This document shows, piece after piece, positions 13,702 through 22,015 of a stretch of 24,198 bases of DNA (the first letter of the stretch is position 1; each line of letters starts with the position of its first letter). The DNA is taken from NCBI GenBank assembly GCA_964517075.1, contig CAZFAT010000173.1, forward strand, positions 1 through 24,198. Reading direction: 5' to 3'. The notes under the pieces were generated by a model. It made no database searches. It had not been told where the DNA came from and was given only the letters and a program-made list of their open reading frames with translations. Both the position numbers and the translations under genes were made by a program. Origin of the DNA: CAZFAT01 sp964517075. GTDB lineage: Bacteria > Acidobacteriota > Vicinamibacteria > Vicinamibacterales > SCN-69-37.

Positions 13702-13723
13702 CGGCCGGACTGCAGCCCGGCCG
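13702..13723. terminator. Hairpin between the convergent PilZ and P-type ATPase genes
   Basis: CGGCCGG (13702-13708) pairs with CCGGCCG (13717-13723), leaving A/C mismatches around a central CTGCAG. It sits in the 83-nt gap between converging stop codons. It resembles the CTGAAG-centred palindromes elsewhere in the window. A terminator role for both genes is plausible, but there is no U-tract. Confidence 0.45.
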
Positions 13724-13750
13724 GCAGCGGGCCGAGGGGCTCCGAGCGCC

Positions 13751-15682
13751 CTACCGCAGCCGGAGCAGACGCAGACTGTTGGCGGTCACGATCAGCGACG
13801 CGCCCGTGTCAGCGAGCACGGCAAGCCAGAGCGTGGCCAGGCCGGACACGGCGAGCGCGACAAACAGCAGTTTCAGCCCGAGCGCGATGGCGACGTTGAC
13901 CCGGATGATGGCGAGCGCCGCGCGTGCCAGCCTGATCGCATAGGGGAGCTTGCCCAGGTCGTCGGCCATCAGCGCGACATCGGCCGTCTCGAGCGCGACG
14001 GCGCTTCCCGCCACTCCCATCGCGATCCCGACATCGGCCGCGGCCAGCGCCGGTGCGTCGTTGATCCCGTCGCCCACCATGGCGACGGCGCCGTGACGCG
14101 CCCGCAGCCGCTTGATTTGCTCGACCTTGTCGCCGGGCAGCAGGTCGGCATGGGCTTCATCGAGGCCGGCGCGCGCGCGCACGAGATCGGCGTTGGCGGC
14201 CCGGTCGCCGGTCAGCAGCACGACCCGAGCCACACCTTCGGCGCGCAGTTGCTCGACGGCCTCCAAGCTCTCCGGCCGCACCTGGTGCGCGAGCCCGATC
14301 ACCCCGAGCGGGGCGCCGCCATGCTCGACGAGCACCGGCGTCGCGCCGCGGTCTTCAAGGGCTTCCACGTGGGCGTGGAGCGCCGGCGTGCACCGGCGGC
14401 GCTCCTCGAAGAGGCGATGACTGCCGACCAGAGCCAATTCCGCCGCCACGGTCGCCTCTGCGCCCATCCCGGGCAGCGCGCGGAACCCTTCACCCGGCCG
14501 GACCTGAAAACCGTCCGTCCGCGCGCGGGCCACGATGGCGCGTCCGATGGGGTGCTCCGATCGCGATTCGAGGGCCGCGGCGACCTCCAGCACGCCGACG
14601 CTCGTCGATCCTTCAACGGCGAGCACGTCGGTGACCGTGACGCGCTCGTCGGTCAATGTTCCGGTCTTGTCGAACGCGACGCAGCGAATCCGGCCGAGCT
14701 GTTCGAGGTGCGTCCCGCTCTTGATCAGCACGCCCTGCCTGGCTGCCGCCGTCAGCGCCGAGACCATCGCGACCGGGGTCGAGATGACGAGTGCGCACGG
14801 GCACGCCACGACGAGCAGGGCGAGCGCGCGGTACGTCCACGTCGCAAACGCTGTTCCTGATCCATCGCCGGCGAACAGGGGCGGCAGGACCGCAATCACG
14901 ATCGCCAGCGCCACCACAGCGGGTGTGTAGCGGCGGGCAAACCGATCGACGAACATCTGGACTGGCGCCCGCTGCCGCTCGGCCTGCTCGACGAGCCGCA
15001 CGATCCTCGCCAGCGTGCTGTCGGACGCGGGGTGGGTGACCTCGATTTCAAGGGCCCCGGTGCCGTTGATGGTGCCGGCAAAGACGGCATCGCCCGGCGA
15101 CTTCTCCACCGGCCAGCTCTCTCCCGTCACGGGGGCCTGATCAATCGCGGACTCCCCGGCGACGACCACTCCGTCGGCAGGGACACGATCACCCGGTCGC
15201 GCAATGACGACATCGCCGACCCGGAGATCGTCCACGGGCACGTCGTGCTCGATGCCATGGCGGCTGACGGTTGCTGTGGACGGCGTCAACGTCACCAGGG
15301 ACTGAATGGCGCGCCGCGCGCGCTCCATGCTTCGCACTTCGAGCCATTGCGCGATGCCGAACAGCCAGACGACGGCTGCCGCCTCGAACCATTCCCCGAG
15401 CACGGTCGCGCCAATGACGGCCAGCAGCATCAGGACATTGATGTCGAGCGCGCGTCGCCGTATGGCGCGGAACGCCCGCCGCGCCGGCTGCACGATCGAC
15501 AGTCCGATGGCCGGAACGTAGAAGCTGACGGCCGGGGCGGAGTAGCCCAGGGCGGACAGCGCCAAGCCGGCCAGTATTAACAGACCTGCCCCGGCGACGG
15601 GCCAGGCCTTGCGGTCGGCACGCGCCCGGGGCGGAGGCACGGCCTTTCGCGTGGCCGATGGGGCGCAGCAGGCATCACTCAC
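13751..15682 (-). CDS. Heavy-metal P1B-type ATPase, zinc/cadmium/lead export type
   Basis: Exports Zn2+, Cd2+ or Pb2+ from the cytoplasm using ATP. The 643-residue protein has TGES (186-189) in the actuator domain, CPC (294-296) in the transport helix, DKTGT with phosphorylated D338, the nucleotide-binding SEHPIG, and GDGIND (537-542). K604 and D625 in the last helices keep the 21-residue spacing of K693 and D714 in ZntA, which marks the P1B-2 (Zn/Cd/Pb) group. An N-terminal metal-binding HMA domain is absent; only a short tail with an adjacent Cys pair (C5, C6) remains. Translation starts at GTG 15682, with GAGGAG upstream. It overlaps the ArsR-family gene by 8 nt, forming one operon. Confidence 0.93.
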   Translation of the reverse strand: MSDACCAPSATRKAVPPPRARADRKAWPVAGAGLLILAGLALSALGYSAPAVSFYVPAIGLSIVQPARRAFRAIRRRALDINVLMLLAVIGATVLGEWFEAAAVVWLFGIAQWLEVRSMERARRAIQSLVTLTPSTATVSRHGIEHDVPVDDLRVGDVVIARPGDRVPADGVVVAGESAIDQAPVTGESWPVEKSPGDAVFAGTINGTGALEIEVTHPASDSTLARIVRLVEQAERQRAPVQMFVDRFARRYTPAVVALAIVIAVLPPLFAGDGSGTAFATWTYRALALLVVACPCALVISTPVAMVSALTAAARQGVLIKSGTHLEQLGRIRCVAFDKTGTLTDERVTVTDVLAVEGSTSVGVLEVAAALESRSEHPIGRAIVARARTDGFQVRPGEGFRALPGMGAEATVAAELALVGSHRLFEERRRCTPALHAHVEALEDRGATPVLVEHGGAPLGVIGLAHQVRPESLEAVEQLRAEGVARVVLLTGDRAANADLVRARAGLDEAHADLLPGDKVEQIKRLRARHGAVAMVGDGINDAPALAAADVGIAMGVAGSAVALETADVALMADDLGKLPYAIRLARAALAIIRVNVAIALGLKLLFVALAVSGLATLWLAVLADTGASLIVTANSLRLLRLR

Positions 15683-16073
15683 GCGCAGGCTCCTCGACGT
15701 GCTTCCGCGTGTCGTGCAGCAGGCCGACCACGTGGTGGTCGTCGAGCGAGTAGTACGCCATCCGTCCCGTTCGCCGCGCGCGCACGAGCCGAGCGGCGCG
15801 GAGCAGCCGGAGTTGATGGGAAACGGCCGACTCGCTCAGGCCGACCAGTCGGGCGAGATCGCAGACGCACCGTTCGCCGTGTGAAAGCGCATCGACGAGC
15901 CGGACGCGAGTGGGATCGCCGAGCAGCCGGAACACGTCGGCCACGGCCTCGACGATGCCCGGGCCGAGCAGGCGGCTCTGCACGGCGGCCAGCGCCCGTG
16001 CATCGGCGTCGTGCCGCGGATCGCAGGACTCTAGGTCCACACCGGGGAGGGGCGGGGTCGAGGAAGGGGTCAT
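15675..16073 (-). CDS. ArsR/SmtB-family metal-sensing repressor
   Basis: A winged-helix repressor that would release DNA on binding Zn2+, Cd2+ or Pb2+. The 132 residues contain the DNA-recognition helix SESAVSHQLRLL. Two metal sites can be read. ERCVCDL (C69, C71) matches the CadC alpha3 site, with C17 as a possible N-terminal ligand. D112, H114, H125 and E128 match the alpha5 site of SmtB exactly in spacing (2, 11, 3). The ATG at 16073 follows a promoter containing a perfect inverted repeat, and no ribosome site lies between. The P-type ATPase gene overlaps the 3' end, so the pair is an autoregulated efflux operon. It may respond to more than one metal. Confidence 0.93.
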   Translation of the reverse strand: MTPSSTPPLPGVDLESCDPRHDADARALAAVQSRLLGPGIVEAVADVFRLLGDPTRVRLVDALSHGERCVCDLARLVGLSESAVSHQLRLLRAARLVRARRTGRMAYYSLDDHHVVGLLHDTRKHVEEPARE

Positions 16074-16075
16074 CA

Positions 16076-16111
16076 GACATATGAATATATGAGCAATTGT
16101 TCATATGTCAA
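16076..16111 (-). promoter_or_regulatory. Promoter and operator of the metal-efflux operon
   Basis: On the minus strand -35 TTGACA (16111-16106) and -10 TATATT (16089-16084) are 16 nt apart; the ATG follows 10 nt after the -10, again leaderless. The spacer and both boxes lie in an SmtB-type operator: outer arms GACATATGAA (16076-16085) and TTCATATGTC (16100-16109) are perfect complements. An inner repeat, ATATGA and TCATAT around CAATTG, spans 16087-16106. This AT-rich patch stands out from its surroundings. A dimer bound here would block RNA polymerase directly. Confidence 0.85.
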
Positions 16112-16112
16112 A

Positions 16113-16234
16113 CCTCCCACGCGCTTCGGTGCGGGTCGACAACGCTGCCGGCACTCCGCGCTTCCGACGACAGGCCCCTCCCACGCGCTTTGGCGTTCGG
16201 GTCGATGACGCCTGCCGGTGCTCCGCGCTTCGGA
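16113..16234. repeat. Two-copy direct repeat upstream of the TauE gene
   Basis: Copy 1 (16113-16167) and copy 2 (16177-16234) both begin CCTCCCACGCGCTT. They share GGGTCGA, ACGC, TGCCGG and CTCCGCGCTTC in the same order, with small substitutions and a 3-nt insertion. The copies are 64 nt apart, start to start. No reading frame is evident. It looks like a dispersed intergenic repeat unit duplicated once; only two copies and no repeat-spacer regularity, so not a CRISPR. Confidence 0.75.
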
Positions 16235-16260
16235 GGAGAAGCTTCCTCGCGGCCTTGGCT

Positions 16261-16266
16261 TAGACT
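16261..16266 (+). promoter_or_regulatory. -10-like box before the TauE/SafE gene
   Basis: TAGACT stands directly before the GTG at 16267. If it is the true -10, transcription begins around 16273 and translation would have to start later, for example at TTG 16279, which is 12 nt downstream, the same spacing as at the first gene of the window. A -35 is not obvious. Confidence 0.35.
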
Positions 16267-17124
16267 GTGGGGCTGCCGTTGTCCTCGCAGGAACTCGGGC
16301 TCATCGTCCTCACGTTCGGCGCCGCAATCGTCAACGGCGCGCTCGGCTACGGGTTTTCGTCGATCACCGTACCGGTCGCCCTGCTGTTCCTGACGAACCG
16401 GGTGCTCAACCCGGCCCTGGTCCTCATCGAGGTGGCCCTGAACGCCTACGTGCTGTGGGTCAACCGGGCGTCGGTGCCGGCAGTTCGCGCCCGCGTGATG
16501 CCCATCATCATCGGCCTGCTGCCAGGGGTCATCCTGGGCACCCTCGTGGTCTCGCGGGTCAACCCGACCTGGCTGAAGTTCGCGACATTCATCGTTCTGC
16601 TCCCGCTGATCCTGATTCAGGCGGCTGGCTTCCGGCGACCGATCCGTCGCGAACGGTCAGCGGGCCTGATTTTCGGTGGCGGAGTTGGCGTGTTGTACTC
16701 CGTGACGACCATCTCGGGACCGCCGCTGGCCATCATGCTGAACAACCAGGGATTGGCCAAGCAGGAGTTCCGCGCCGCCCTCGGACTGGTCCGGCTTGCG
16801 GAATCCGCGATGACCGCGGTCGCTTACCTGTATGTCGGGCTCTTCACGGCCGAAAGCACCTCCCTCATTCCCCTCATTCTGCCGAGCATTCTGATTGGCG
16901 TCCCCATCGGCACGTTCATCATTCACCACGTCCGCCCGGAAACGTTCAGGCGGCTCTGCATGAGCTTCGACGCGTGGATCGTCGGGTTCGGCCTGTCGAC
17001 CCTGCTGCAGCAGCTGGGCCTGGTGCCCGGGATGCAGGCGTACGGCGTGCTCGCAGCCGTCGGGGCAATCGACACGCTCATGCTCTACCGGTTCTTCTCG
17101 CCGCACCGTCGCGTCCCGCCCTAG
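16267..17124 (+). CDS. TauE/SafE-family membrane permease
   Basis: A 285-residue integral membrane protein with about eight hydrophobic helices, of the TauE/SafE (sulfite exporter, DUF81) family. The family moves small anions such as sulfite, sulfoacetate or thiosulfate; the substrate is unknown here. Two half-domains can be seen: GAAIVNGALGYGFSSI (18-33) near the N terminus and GGGVGVLYSVTTISGPP in the middle, both glycine-rich repeats typical of the family. The start is uncertain: GTG 16267 is the longest, but the -10 box immediately before it favours TTG 16279. It has no operon partner; the next gene has its own promoter. Confidence 0.85.
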   Translation: MGLPLSSQELGLIVLTFGAAIVNGALGYGFSSITVPVALLFLTNRVLNPALVLIEVALNAYVLWVNRASVPAVRARVMPIIIGLLPGVILGTLVVSRVNPTWLKFATFIVLLPLILIQAAGFRRPIRRERSAGLIFGGGVGVLYSVTTISGPPLAIMLNNQGLAKQEFRAALGLVRLAESAMTAVAYLYVGLFTAESTSLIPLILPSILIGVPIGTFIIHHVRPETFRRLCMSFDAWIVGFGLSTLLQQLGLVPGMQAYGVLAAVGAIDTLMLYRFFSPHRRVPP

Positions 17125-17161
17125 CGCGTGGGTGCCGGATTCGGGCCGACCGATTGCGCAG

Positions 17162-17190
17162 TTGACACGTCTTTTCGGCAGACTTACGAT
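17162..17190 (+). promoter_or_regulatory. Sigma70-type promoter of the ABC-Gld operon
   Basis: TTGACA (17162-17167) and TACGAT (17185-17190) are separated by exactly 17 nt. Transcription near 17197 would give a leader of about 120 nt before the ATG at 17316, unlike the leaderless genes nearby. The leader includes a 14-bp perfect palindrome and an AGGGAG ribosome site. Confidence 0.75.
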
Positions 17191-17271
17191 CTCGGGCGGT
17201 TTCGACAGGTGCAGTACGTGCCAGGTCGTCACCGGCCTCGGACTCCGGTACAGCCCGTCCGAGGGTCCCGT

Positions 17272-17285
17272 GTCCCGCGCGGGAC
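17272..17285. other. Palindrome in the ABC operon leader
   Basis: GTCCCGCGCGGGAC is a perfect 14-bp palindrome, 31 nt before the ABC ATPase start codon. In RNA it would form a short hairpin upstream of the ribosome site; in DNA it could be a dimer-binding site. No function is shown. Confidence 0.5.
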
Positions 17286-17315
17286 GGCACCACCACCCAG
17301 GTCCAGGGAGCGTTC

Positions 17316-18275
17316 ATGATCGAGGTCCAGCACCTCACCAGACGGTACGGAAACTTCACGGCGGTGGATGACGTGAGTTTCCGGGTAGAAACGGGGGAAA
17401 TCCTCGGGTTTCTCGGCCCGAACGGCGCCGGCAAGACCACCACCATGCGCGTGCTCACGGGCTTCATGCCCGCCACGGAAGGCAAGGCCGTGGTGGCCGG
17501 CTACGATGTGTTCGAACAGCCGCTCGAGGCCAAGCGGCGGACGGGCTACCTGCCCGAAACGCCGCCCCTCTACCCGGAGATGACGGTCAGGGAGTATCTG
17601 ACCTTCGTCGCCAAGCTGAAGATGGACAAGACCACATCGGCCGCGCGCCGCCAGCGCGTGGACACAATCATGCGGCGCGTCCACGTGGACGACGTCGCGG
17701 ACCGTCACTGCTCGAAGCTGTCCAAAGGGTACCGGCAGCGCGTGGGGCTCGGCCAGGCGCTCATTCACGACCCCGAAGTGCTGATCCTGGATGAACCCAC
17801 AGCCGGCCTGGACCCGAAGCAGATCATCGAGACCCGCGACCTGATTCGCAGTCTGGCGGCGGACCACACGATCATCCTGAGCACACACATCCTGCCGGAA
17901 GTGGCACAGACCTGCCAGCGGGTCGTGATCATCAACAAGGGGCGCGTGGTGGCCGTCGACACGCCCGAGAACCTCACGCATCAACTGAAGGGCGCCGCCA
18001 CGCTGTATATCCAGGTCGAAGCCGAGGGGGACGTCACCGAGGCCCTCGCCGGCGTGCCCGGCGTCCACGCGGTGTCGAAGGTGGACGAACATGCCCGGCG
18101 CACCGGCTATGAGCTCGAGGCCGAGCCGCACCAGGACATCCGTCGCGACGTCGCCAAGACCATCGTCGAGCGAGGCTGGGGGCTGCTGGAGCTGCGGCCG
18201 ACGCGGATGAGTCTCGAGGAGATCTTCCTGCAGCTCACGACGGAAGAGACCCCCGCGGAGGCCCAGCATGGCTAG
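17316..18275 (+). CDS. ABC transporter ATP-binding protein (GldA-like)
   Basis: The 319-residue ATPase of an ABC-2 type exporter. Walker A is GPNGAGKTT (34-42), the signature is LSKGYRQR (135-142), Walker B is VLILDEPTAGLD (155-166), and the switch histidine is in ILSTH. The Q-loop position reads YLPETPPLYPEMTV with Glu instead of Gln, as often seen in ABC-2 ATPases. About 90 residues after the ATPase core form an extra C-terminal domain. ATG 17316 has AGGGAG seven nt upstream. It overlaps the permease gene by 8 nt and heads a five-gene operon that matches the GldA-GldF-GldG layout. The transported substrate is unknown. Confidence 0.9.
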   Translation: MIEVQHLTRRYGNFTAVDDVSFRVETGEILGFLGPNGAGKTTTMRVLTGFMPATEGKAVVAGYDVFEQPLEAKRRTGYLPETPPLYPEMTVREYLTFVAKLKMDKTTSAARRQRVDTIMRRVHVDDVADRHCSKLSKGYRQRVGLGQALIHDPEVLILDEPTAGLDPKQIIETRDLIRSLAADHTIILSTHILPEVAQTCQRVVIINKGRVVAVDTPENLTHQLKGAATLYIQVEAEGDVTEALAGVPGVHAVSKVDEHARRTGYELEAEPHQDIRRDVAKTIVERGWGLLELRPTRMSLEEIFLQLTTEETPAEAQHG

Positions 18276-19044
18276 ATCCATCCGGAACATCCTGACCATT
18301 GCCGGCAAGGAACTGCGCGGCTACTTCGGATCCTCGATCGCCTGGGTGATGATGGGGCTGTTTGCCATCATTTTCGGCTGGTTCTTCAACGTCTACCTGA
18401 CCTACTTCATGGAAGAGGGCATGCGCTCGCAGTTCGGCCCGCCGCCGACCATGAACGTCAACGAACGGCTGATCCGGCCGCTGCTTCAGAACGCGAGCGT
18501 CCTCGTGCTGTTCCTGCTGCCCATGATCACGATGCGGACGTACTCCGAGGAGAAGCGTTCGGGCACGATCGAGTTGCTCCTCACGTCACCCGTGACGGAC
18601 GCGGAGATCATCCTCGGCAAGTTCGTCGGCGCCGTCGGGCTGTTCGCAGCGCTGCTGGGCGTCACGGTCCTCTACGTGGGAGTGCTGTTCGGGCTGGGTG
18701 ATCCCGAGTGGCGGCCGGTCCTGTCGGGCTACCTCGGCCTGCTGCTGCTTGGCAGCTGCTTCTTGTCGATGGGACTCTTCATCTCGAGCACGACCAAGAA
18801 CCAGATGGTGGCCGGCGCCGCGACGTTCGTGATCGCATTGATGTTCTGGATCATCAACTGGTTCGCCGACAGCGCCGGTCCGACGATCGGACCGATTCTG
18901 AACTACCTGTCGATCACCCAGCACTTCGACGATTTCGCCAAGGGCGTGATCGACACCAAGCACGTCGTTTTCTATCTGAGCTTCATCGCCTTCGGGCTGT
19001 TCCTGACCCTGAAGTCGGTCGACTCCGAGCGGTGGAGGGGCTAG
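18268..19044 (+). CDS. ABC-2 type permease (GldF-like)
   Basis: The 258-residue membrane subunit of the exporter, with about six hydrophobic segments: roughly residues 24-45, 72-90, 117-140, 148-168, 175-197 and 230-250. A conserved MRTYSEEKRSGTIELLLTSP stretch (about 89-108) before the third helix is the hallmark of ABC-2 permeases of the Gld type and contacts the ATPase. It overlaps the ATPase gene by 8 nt; its TAG stop shares one base with the GTG of the next gene. It probably functions as a dimer with the preceding ATPase. Confidence 0.88.
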   Translation: MARSIRNILTIAGKELRGYFGSSIAWVMMGLFAIIFGWFFNVYLTYFMEEGMRSQFGPPPTMNVNERLIRPLLQNASVLVLFLLPMITMRTYSEEKRSGTIELLLTSPVTDAEIILGKFVGAVGLFAALLGVTVLYVGVLFGLGDPEWRPVLSGYLGLLLLGSCFLSMGLFISSTTKNQMVAGAATFVIALMFWIINWFADSAGPTIGPILNYLSITQHFDDFAKGVIDTKHVVFYLSFIAFGLFLTLKSVDSERWRG

Positions 19045-20642
19045 TGCTGAAACGCCTGATTGGAGTGCTCGGCTGGCTCGGCGTCGCGCTCGTCGTCGTC
19101 GCCGTCGTCCTGCGGTTCAGCCGGCCGGATCTGCCGCAGTGGTCCCAGGGGCTGGCGCTGGCCGGCCTGGCGGTCACCGCGCTGTACACGCTCACGCAGT
19201 GGCGCGACATCGCGCGCTCGTTCAGCGGCCGCAACGTCAAGTACGGATCGATCGCCGCGTCGAGCGTCGTGCTCGTGCTGGGCATCCTCATTGCCATCAA
19301 CTGGATCTCGTCACGCCAGAACAAACGTTGGGATCTGACCGCTGCCGGCCAGTTCTCATTGTCGGATCAGACGAAGCAGATTCTGTCCGGCCTGAGCCAG
19401 CCGGTGGTGATCCGGGTCTTCTACCAGGGAATTTCCGACCAGTATCGGGATCGGCTCGCGGAATACCCGTACCAGTCATCACAGGTCTCGGTCGACTACG
19501 TCGACGTGGACCAGAACCCGCTGCAGGCGCAGCAGCACAACATCACCGCGGTCCCGACACTGGTGGTGGAGTACGCCGGCCGCACCGAACGGGCGACGTC
19601 GGCCGATGAACAAGCGGTCACCAACGCGCTCAAGAAGGTCATTGAGGGCCGCGTCAAGAAGATCTACTTCCTGCAGGGCCACGGCGAGCACGACCCGACG
19701 GCGTCGGATCCCACAGGCTACAACGGCATCGCCGAGGCGCTGAAGGGGGACAACTTCGAGGTCGCCAACCTGACGCTCGCGCAGCAGGGCAGCATTCCCG
19801 ACGACGCGACCATGATTGTCATCGCAGGGCCACGCACGGACCTGCTGGCGCCGGAACTCGACATGCTCCGCGCATACCTCCGACGGGGTGGCAAGCTGCA
19901 CCTGATGATCGATCCGCCGGAGAAGGGGACCGCGGCGGAACCGGCGAGTCTGATTGCGCTCGCCCGGGAATGGGGTGTCGAGCTGGGCAACGACCTGGTG
20001 ATCGACGCGAGCGGACTGGGACAGATCATTGGCACCGACGCCTCGGTGCCAGTGGCCATGGCCGTGCCACACGCGATCACGACCGGCTTCCCTCGACTCA
20101 TGACGGCCTTCCCGCTGGCGCGATCGGCCACGCCCGTCGAGGGCGGCAGCGACGGCCGGGTCGCCCAGCGCGTGCTCGAGACCAGTCCGCAGAGCTGGGC
20201 GGAATCCGATGTGAAGAGCCTCTACGCCACGGGCCGCCCGGAACGAAACGAGGAGCAGGGGGACAAAGCCGGGCCGATCACCATCGCCGCGGCCGTGTCG
20301 GCACCCGCCCCGGAAGCGCCGGCCGCGCCGCCCCCAGCCGAGGGTGCTCCCCCACCCCCCGCCGACGCGCCGACGCCGGAAACGCGCGTCGTCGTCGTTG
20401 GTGACAGCGACTTCGCGTCCAATCGCGCCGTCGGCCTGCCGGGCAACCGGGACATCTTCCTCAACATGGCCAACTGGCTGGCGCAGCAGGAGAACCTCAT
20501 CGCGATCCGCCCGCGCGATCCCGAGAGTCGTCCCCTGACGATGACCGAAGACCAGGGCACGATGGTGTTCTGGTTCACGATGCTGCTGATTCCCGCGCTG
20601 CTCTTCGCCAACGCGATTCGCGTCTGGTGGCGGCGCCGTTAG
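19044..20642 (+). CDS. GldG-like ABC-associated protein (ABC_transp_aux family)
   Basis: A 532-residue membrane protein from GTG 19044, of the GldG / ABC_transp_aux family. Two or three helices lie at the N terminus (LIGVLGWLGVALVVVAVVL and further ones to about residue 90). A large periplasmic region follows, with VIRVFYQ and VDYVDVDQNP blocks and IYFLQGHGEHDP (about residues 209-220). A Pro/Ala-rich linker at about 415-445 leads to VVVVGDSDFASN and a final helix ending in WWRRR. The start is fixed by coupling to the permease stop codon; upstream in-frame starts run inside the permease gene. GldG-type proteins are thought to act with the ABC-2 transporter, but their job is unclear outside gliding bacteria. 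Confidence 0.88.
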   Translation: MLKRLIGVLGWLGVALVVVAVVLRFSRPDLPQWSQGLALAGLAVTALYTLTQWRDIARSFSGRNVKYGSIAASSVVLVLGILIAINWISSRQNKRWDLTAAGQFSLSDQTKQILSGLSQPVVIRVFYQGISDQYRDRLAEYPYQSSQVSVDYVDVDQNPLQAQQHNITAVPTLVVEYAGRTERATSADEQAVTNALKKVIEGRVKKIYFLQGHGEHDPTASDPTGYNGIAEALKGDNFEVANLTLAQQGSIPDDATMIVIAGPRTDLLAPELDMLRAYLRRGGKLHLMIDPPEKGTAAEPASLIALAREWGVELGNDLVIDASGLGQIIGTDASVPVAMAVPHAITTGFPRLMTAFPLARSATPVEGGSDGRVAQRVLETSPQSWAESDVKSLYATGRPERNEEQGDKAGPITIAAAVSAPAPEAPAAPPPAEGAPPPPADAPTPETRVVVVGDSDFASNRAVGLPGNRDIFLNMANWLAQQENLIAIRPRDPESRPLTMTEDQGTMVFWFTMLLIPALLFANAIRVWWRRR

Positions 20643-20647
20643 AACCC

Positions 20648-22015
20648 ATGCGAGGCGGACGATCCCTGCTCGTGCTCGTAGCGCTGGCCCTGGGGCTGGG
20701 CGCCTATATCTACTTCGTCGAGTCGAAGCGCGATCCCACGGCGACCGAAGCCCGCGACCGCGTCTTCACCCTGGAGACCAGCGCCATCGAGGAACTGACG
20801 CTGCAGTCCGCGACTGGGCAGACGACCACTGCCAGGAAGACGGGCACCGAATGGCAGATCGTGGCGCCCGTGGTGGCGCCGGCGGATTCAGGGGTGATGG
20901 AGTCGCTGCTCTCGAGCCTCTCGACCCTGGAGATCCAGCGGGTCGTCGACGATGCGCCGGGCAGCCTGGCGCCCTACGGGCTCGAGCCAGCACGCTTCAG
21001 CCTCGCGTTCCGCACGACAGGCTCGTCGACGCCCCAGCGCGTGAGTTTCGGGAACAAGACGCCCACGGGCTCGGATCTGTACGCCCGAATCGAGGGCCAG
21101 CCGCGTCTGTTCGTCGTCGCGAGCTACCTCGAGGACACGTTCAATCGCGAAACGATCGCGCTCCGCGACAAGGACGCCTTGACGTTCGCGAGCGACGCCG
21201 TCGACGCGCTCACGATCGAGCGTTCCGGCTCGCCGACCCTGAGCCTGACCAAGCGCGATGACAACTGGCGGTTGACCGCCCCGGTCGATGCGCGCGCCGA
21301 CTTCGGCGGCGTGGACGGCATCGTGCGCGCCGTGGACCAGGCCCAGATGCAGGCCATCGTGGCGGGCGAGACCGGGGAACCCACGGCAGCGGAACTGCGC
21401 AAGTTCGGCCTGGAGCGTCCCCAGGCCCTCCTCACGGTGGGCGCCGGCTCCGCGCGGGCCTCGCTGGCCATCGGCGCGGCCCACGAGGAGGGCACGGTCT
21501 ACGCGCGGGACCTGTCGCGGCCACTCGTGTTCACCCTGGCGTCGAGTCTGCTCGACGATCTGACAAAGTCTCCCGATGAGCTGCGGCACAAGGATGTGTT
21601 TGCCTTTCGGGCATACTCCGCGACCGGCCTGGACGTGACCCACGGCGGCAGGACGTGGTCGTTCATCAAGGAGTCGACCGCGGCGACCGACACCGCGCCC
21701 TCCAGCGACACCTGGAAGAAGACGGCGCCGGAGGCCGGCGAAGTCAACCAGACGGCCATGACCGACTGGCTCAATTCGCTGTCCACCCTCCGCGCGGAGA
21801 GCTTTGCGGCCAAGGCGCCCCCCTCCGGGGAGGACCTGGTGGTGGTGGCGCGATCGGGTGCCGCCGGCGCCACGTCGGAGGAACGCGTCACGCTGCGCAA
21901 GGCCGGCAGCGCCGCCTACGCGATCCGCCCGGATGAACCAGGCGCCGCCGTCGTGCCAGTCGCCGACCTCGATCGCGTACTCTCGCAGTTCAAGGAGCTG
22001 ACAGGCACCAAGTGA
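20648..22015 (+). CDS. DUF4340-domain protein
   Basis: A 455-residue protein with one N-terminal anchor helix (about residues 6-25, ending in the stretch YIYFVESKRD) and a long soluble, probably extracytoplasmic part of the DUF4340 family. Repeated blocks such as RFSLAFRTTG, LFVVASYLEDTFN and LVFTLASSLLDDLTK suggest two or three tandem copies of the same beta-rich unit. The ATG at 20648 lies 5 nt after the GldG-like stop. An in-frame GTG at 20627 is possible but would overlap that gene and precede the hydrophobic segment by extra residues. DUF4340 genes commonly follow GldG-like genes, supporting a single complex. The function is unknown. Confidence 0.85.
   Translation: MRGGRSLLVLVALALGLGAYIYFVESKRDPTATEARDRVFTLETSAIEELTLQSATGQTTTARKTGTEWQIVAPVVAPADSGVMESLLSSLSTLEIQRVVDDAPGSLAPYGLEPARFSLAFRTTGSSTPQRVSFGNKTPTGSDLYARIEGQPRLFVVASYLEDTFNRETIALRDKDALTFASDAVDALTIERSGSPTLSLTKRDDNWRLTAPVDARADFGGVDGIVRAVDQAQMQAIVAGETGEPTAAELRKFGLERPQALLTVGAGSARASLAIGAAHEEGTVYARDLSRPLVFTLASSLLDDLTKSPDELRHKDVFAFRAYSATGLDVTHGGRTWSFIKESTAATDTAPSSDTWKKTAPEAGEVNQTAMTDWLNSLSTLRAESFAAKAPPSGEDLVVVARSGAAGATSEERVTLRKAGSAAYAIRPDEPGAAVVPVADLDRVLSQFKELTGTK

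Noticed and set aside
16113..16234. CRISPR array
   Set aside because: Only two diverged copies with a 9-nt spacer, no regular spacers and no cas genes.
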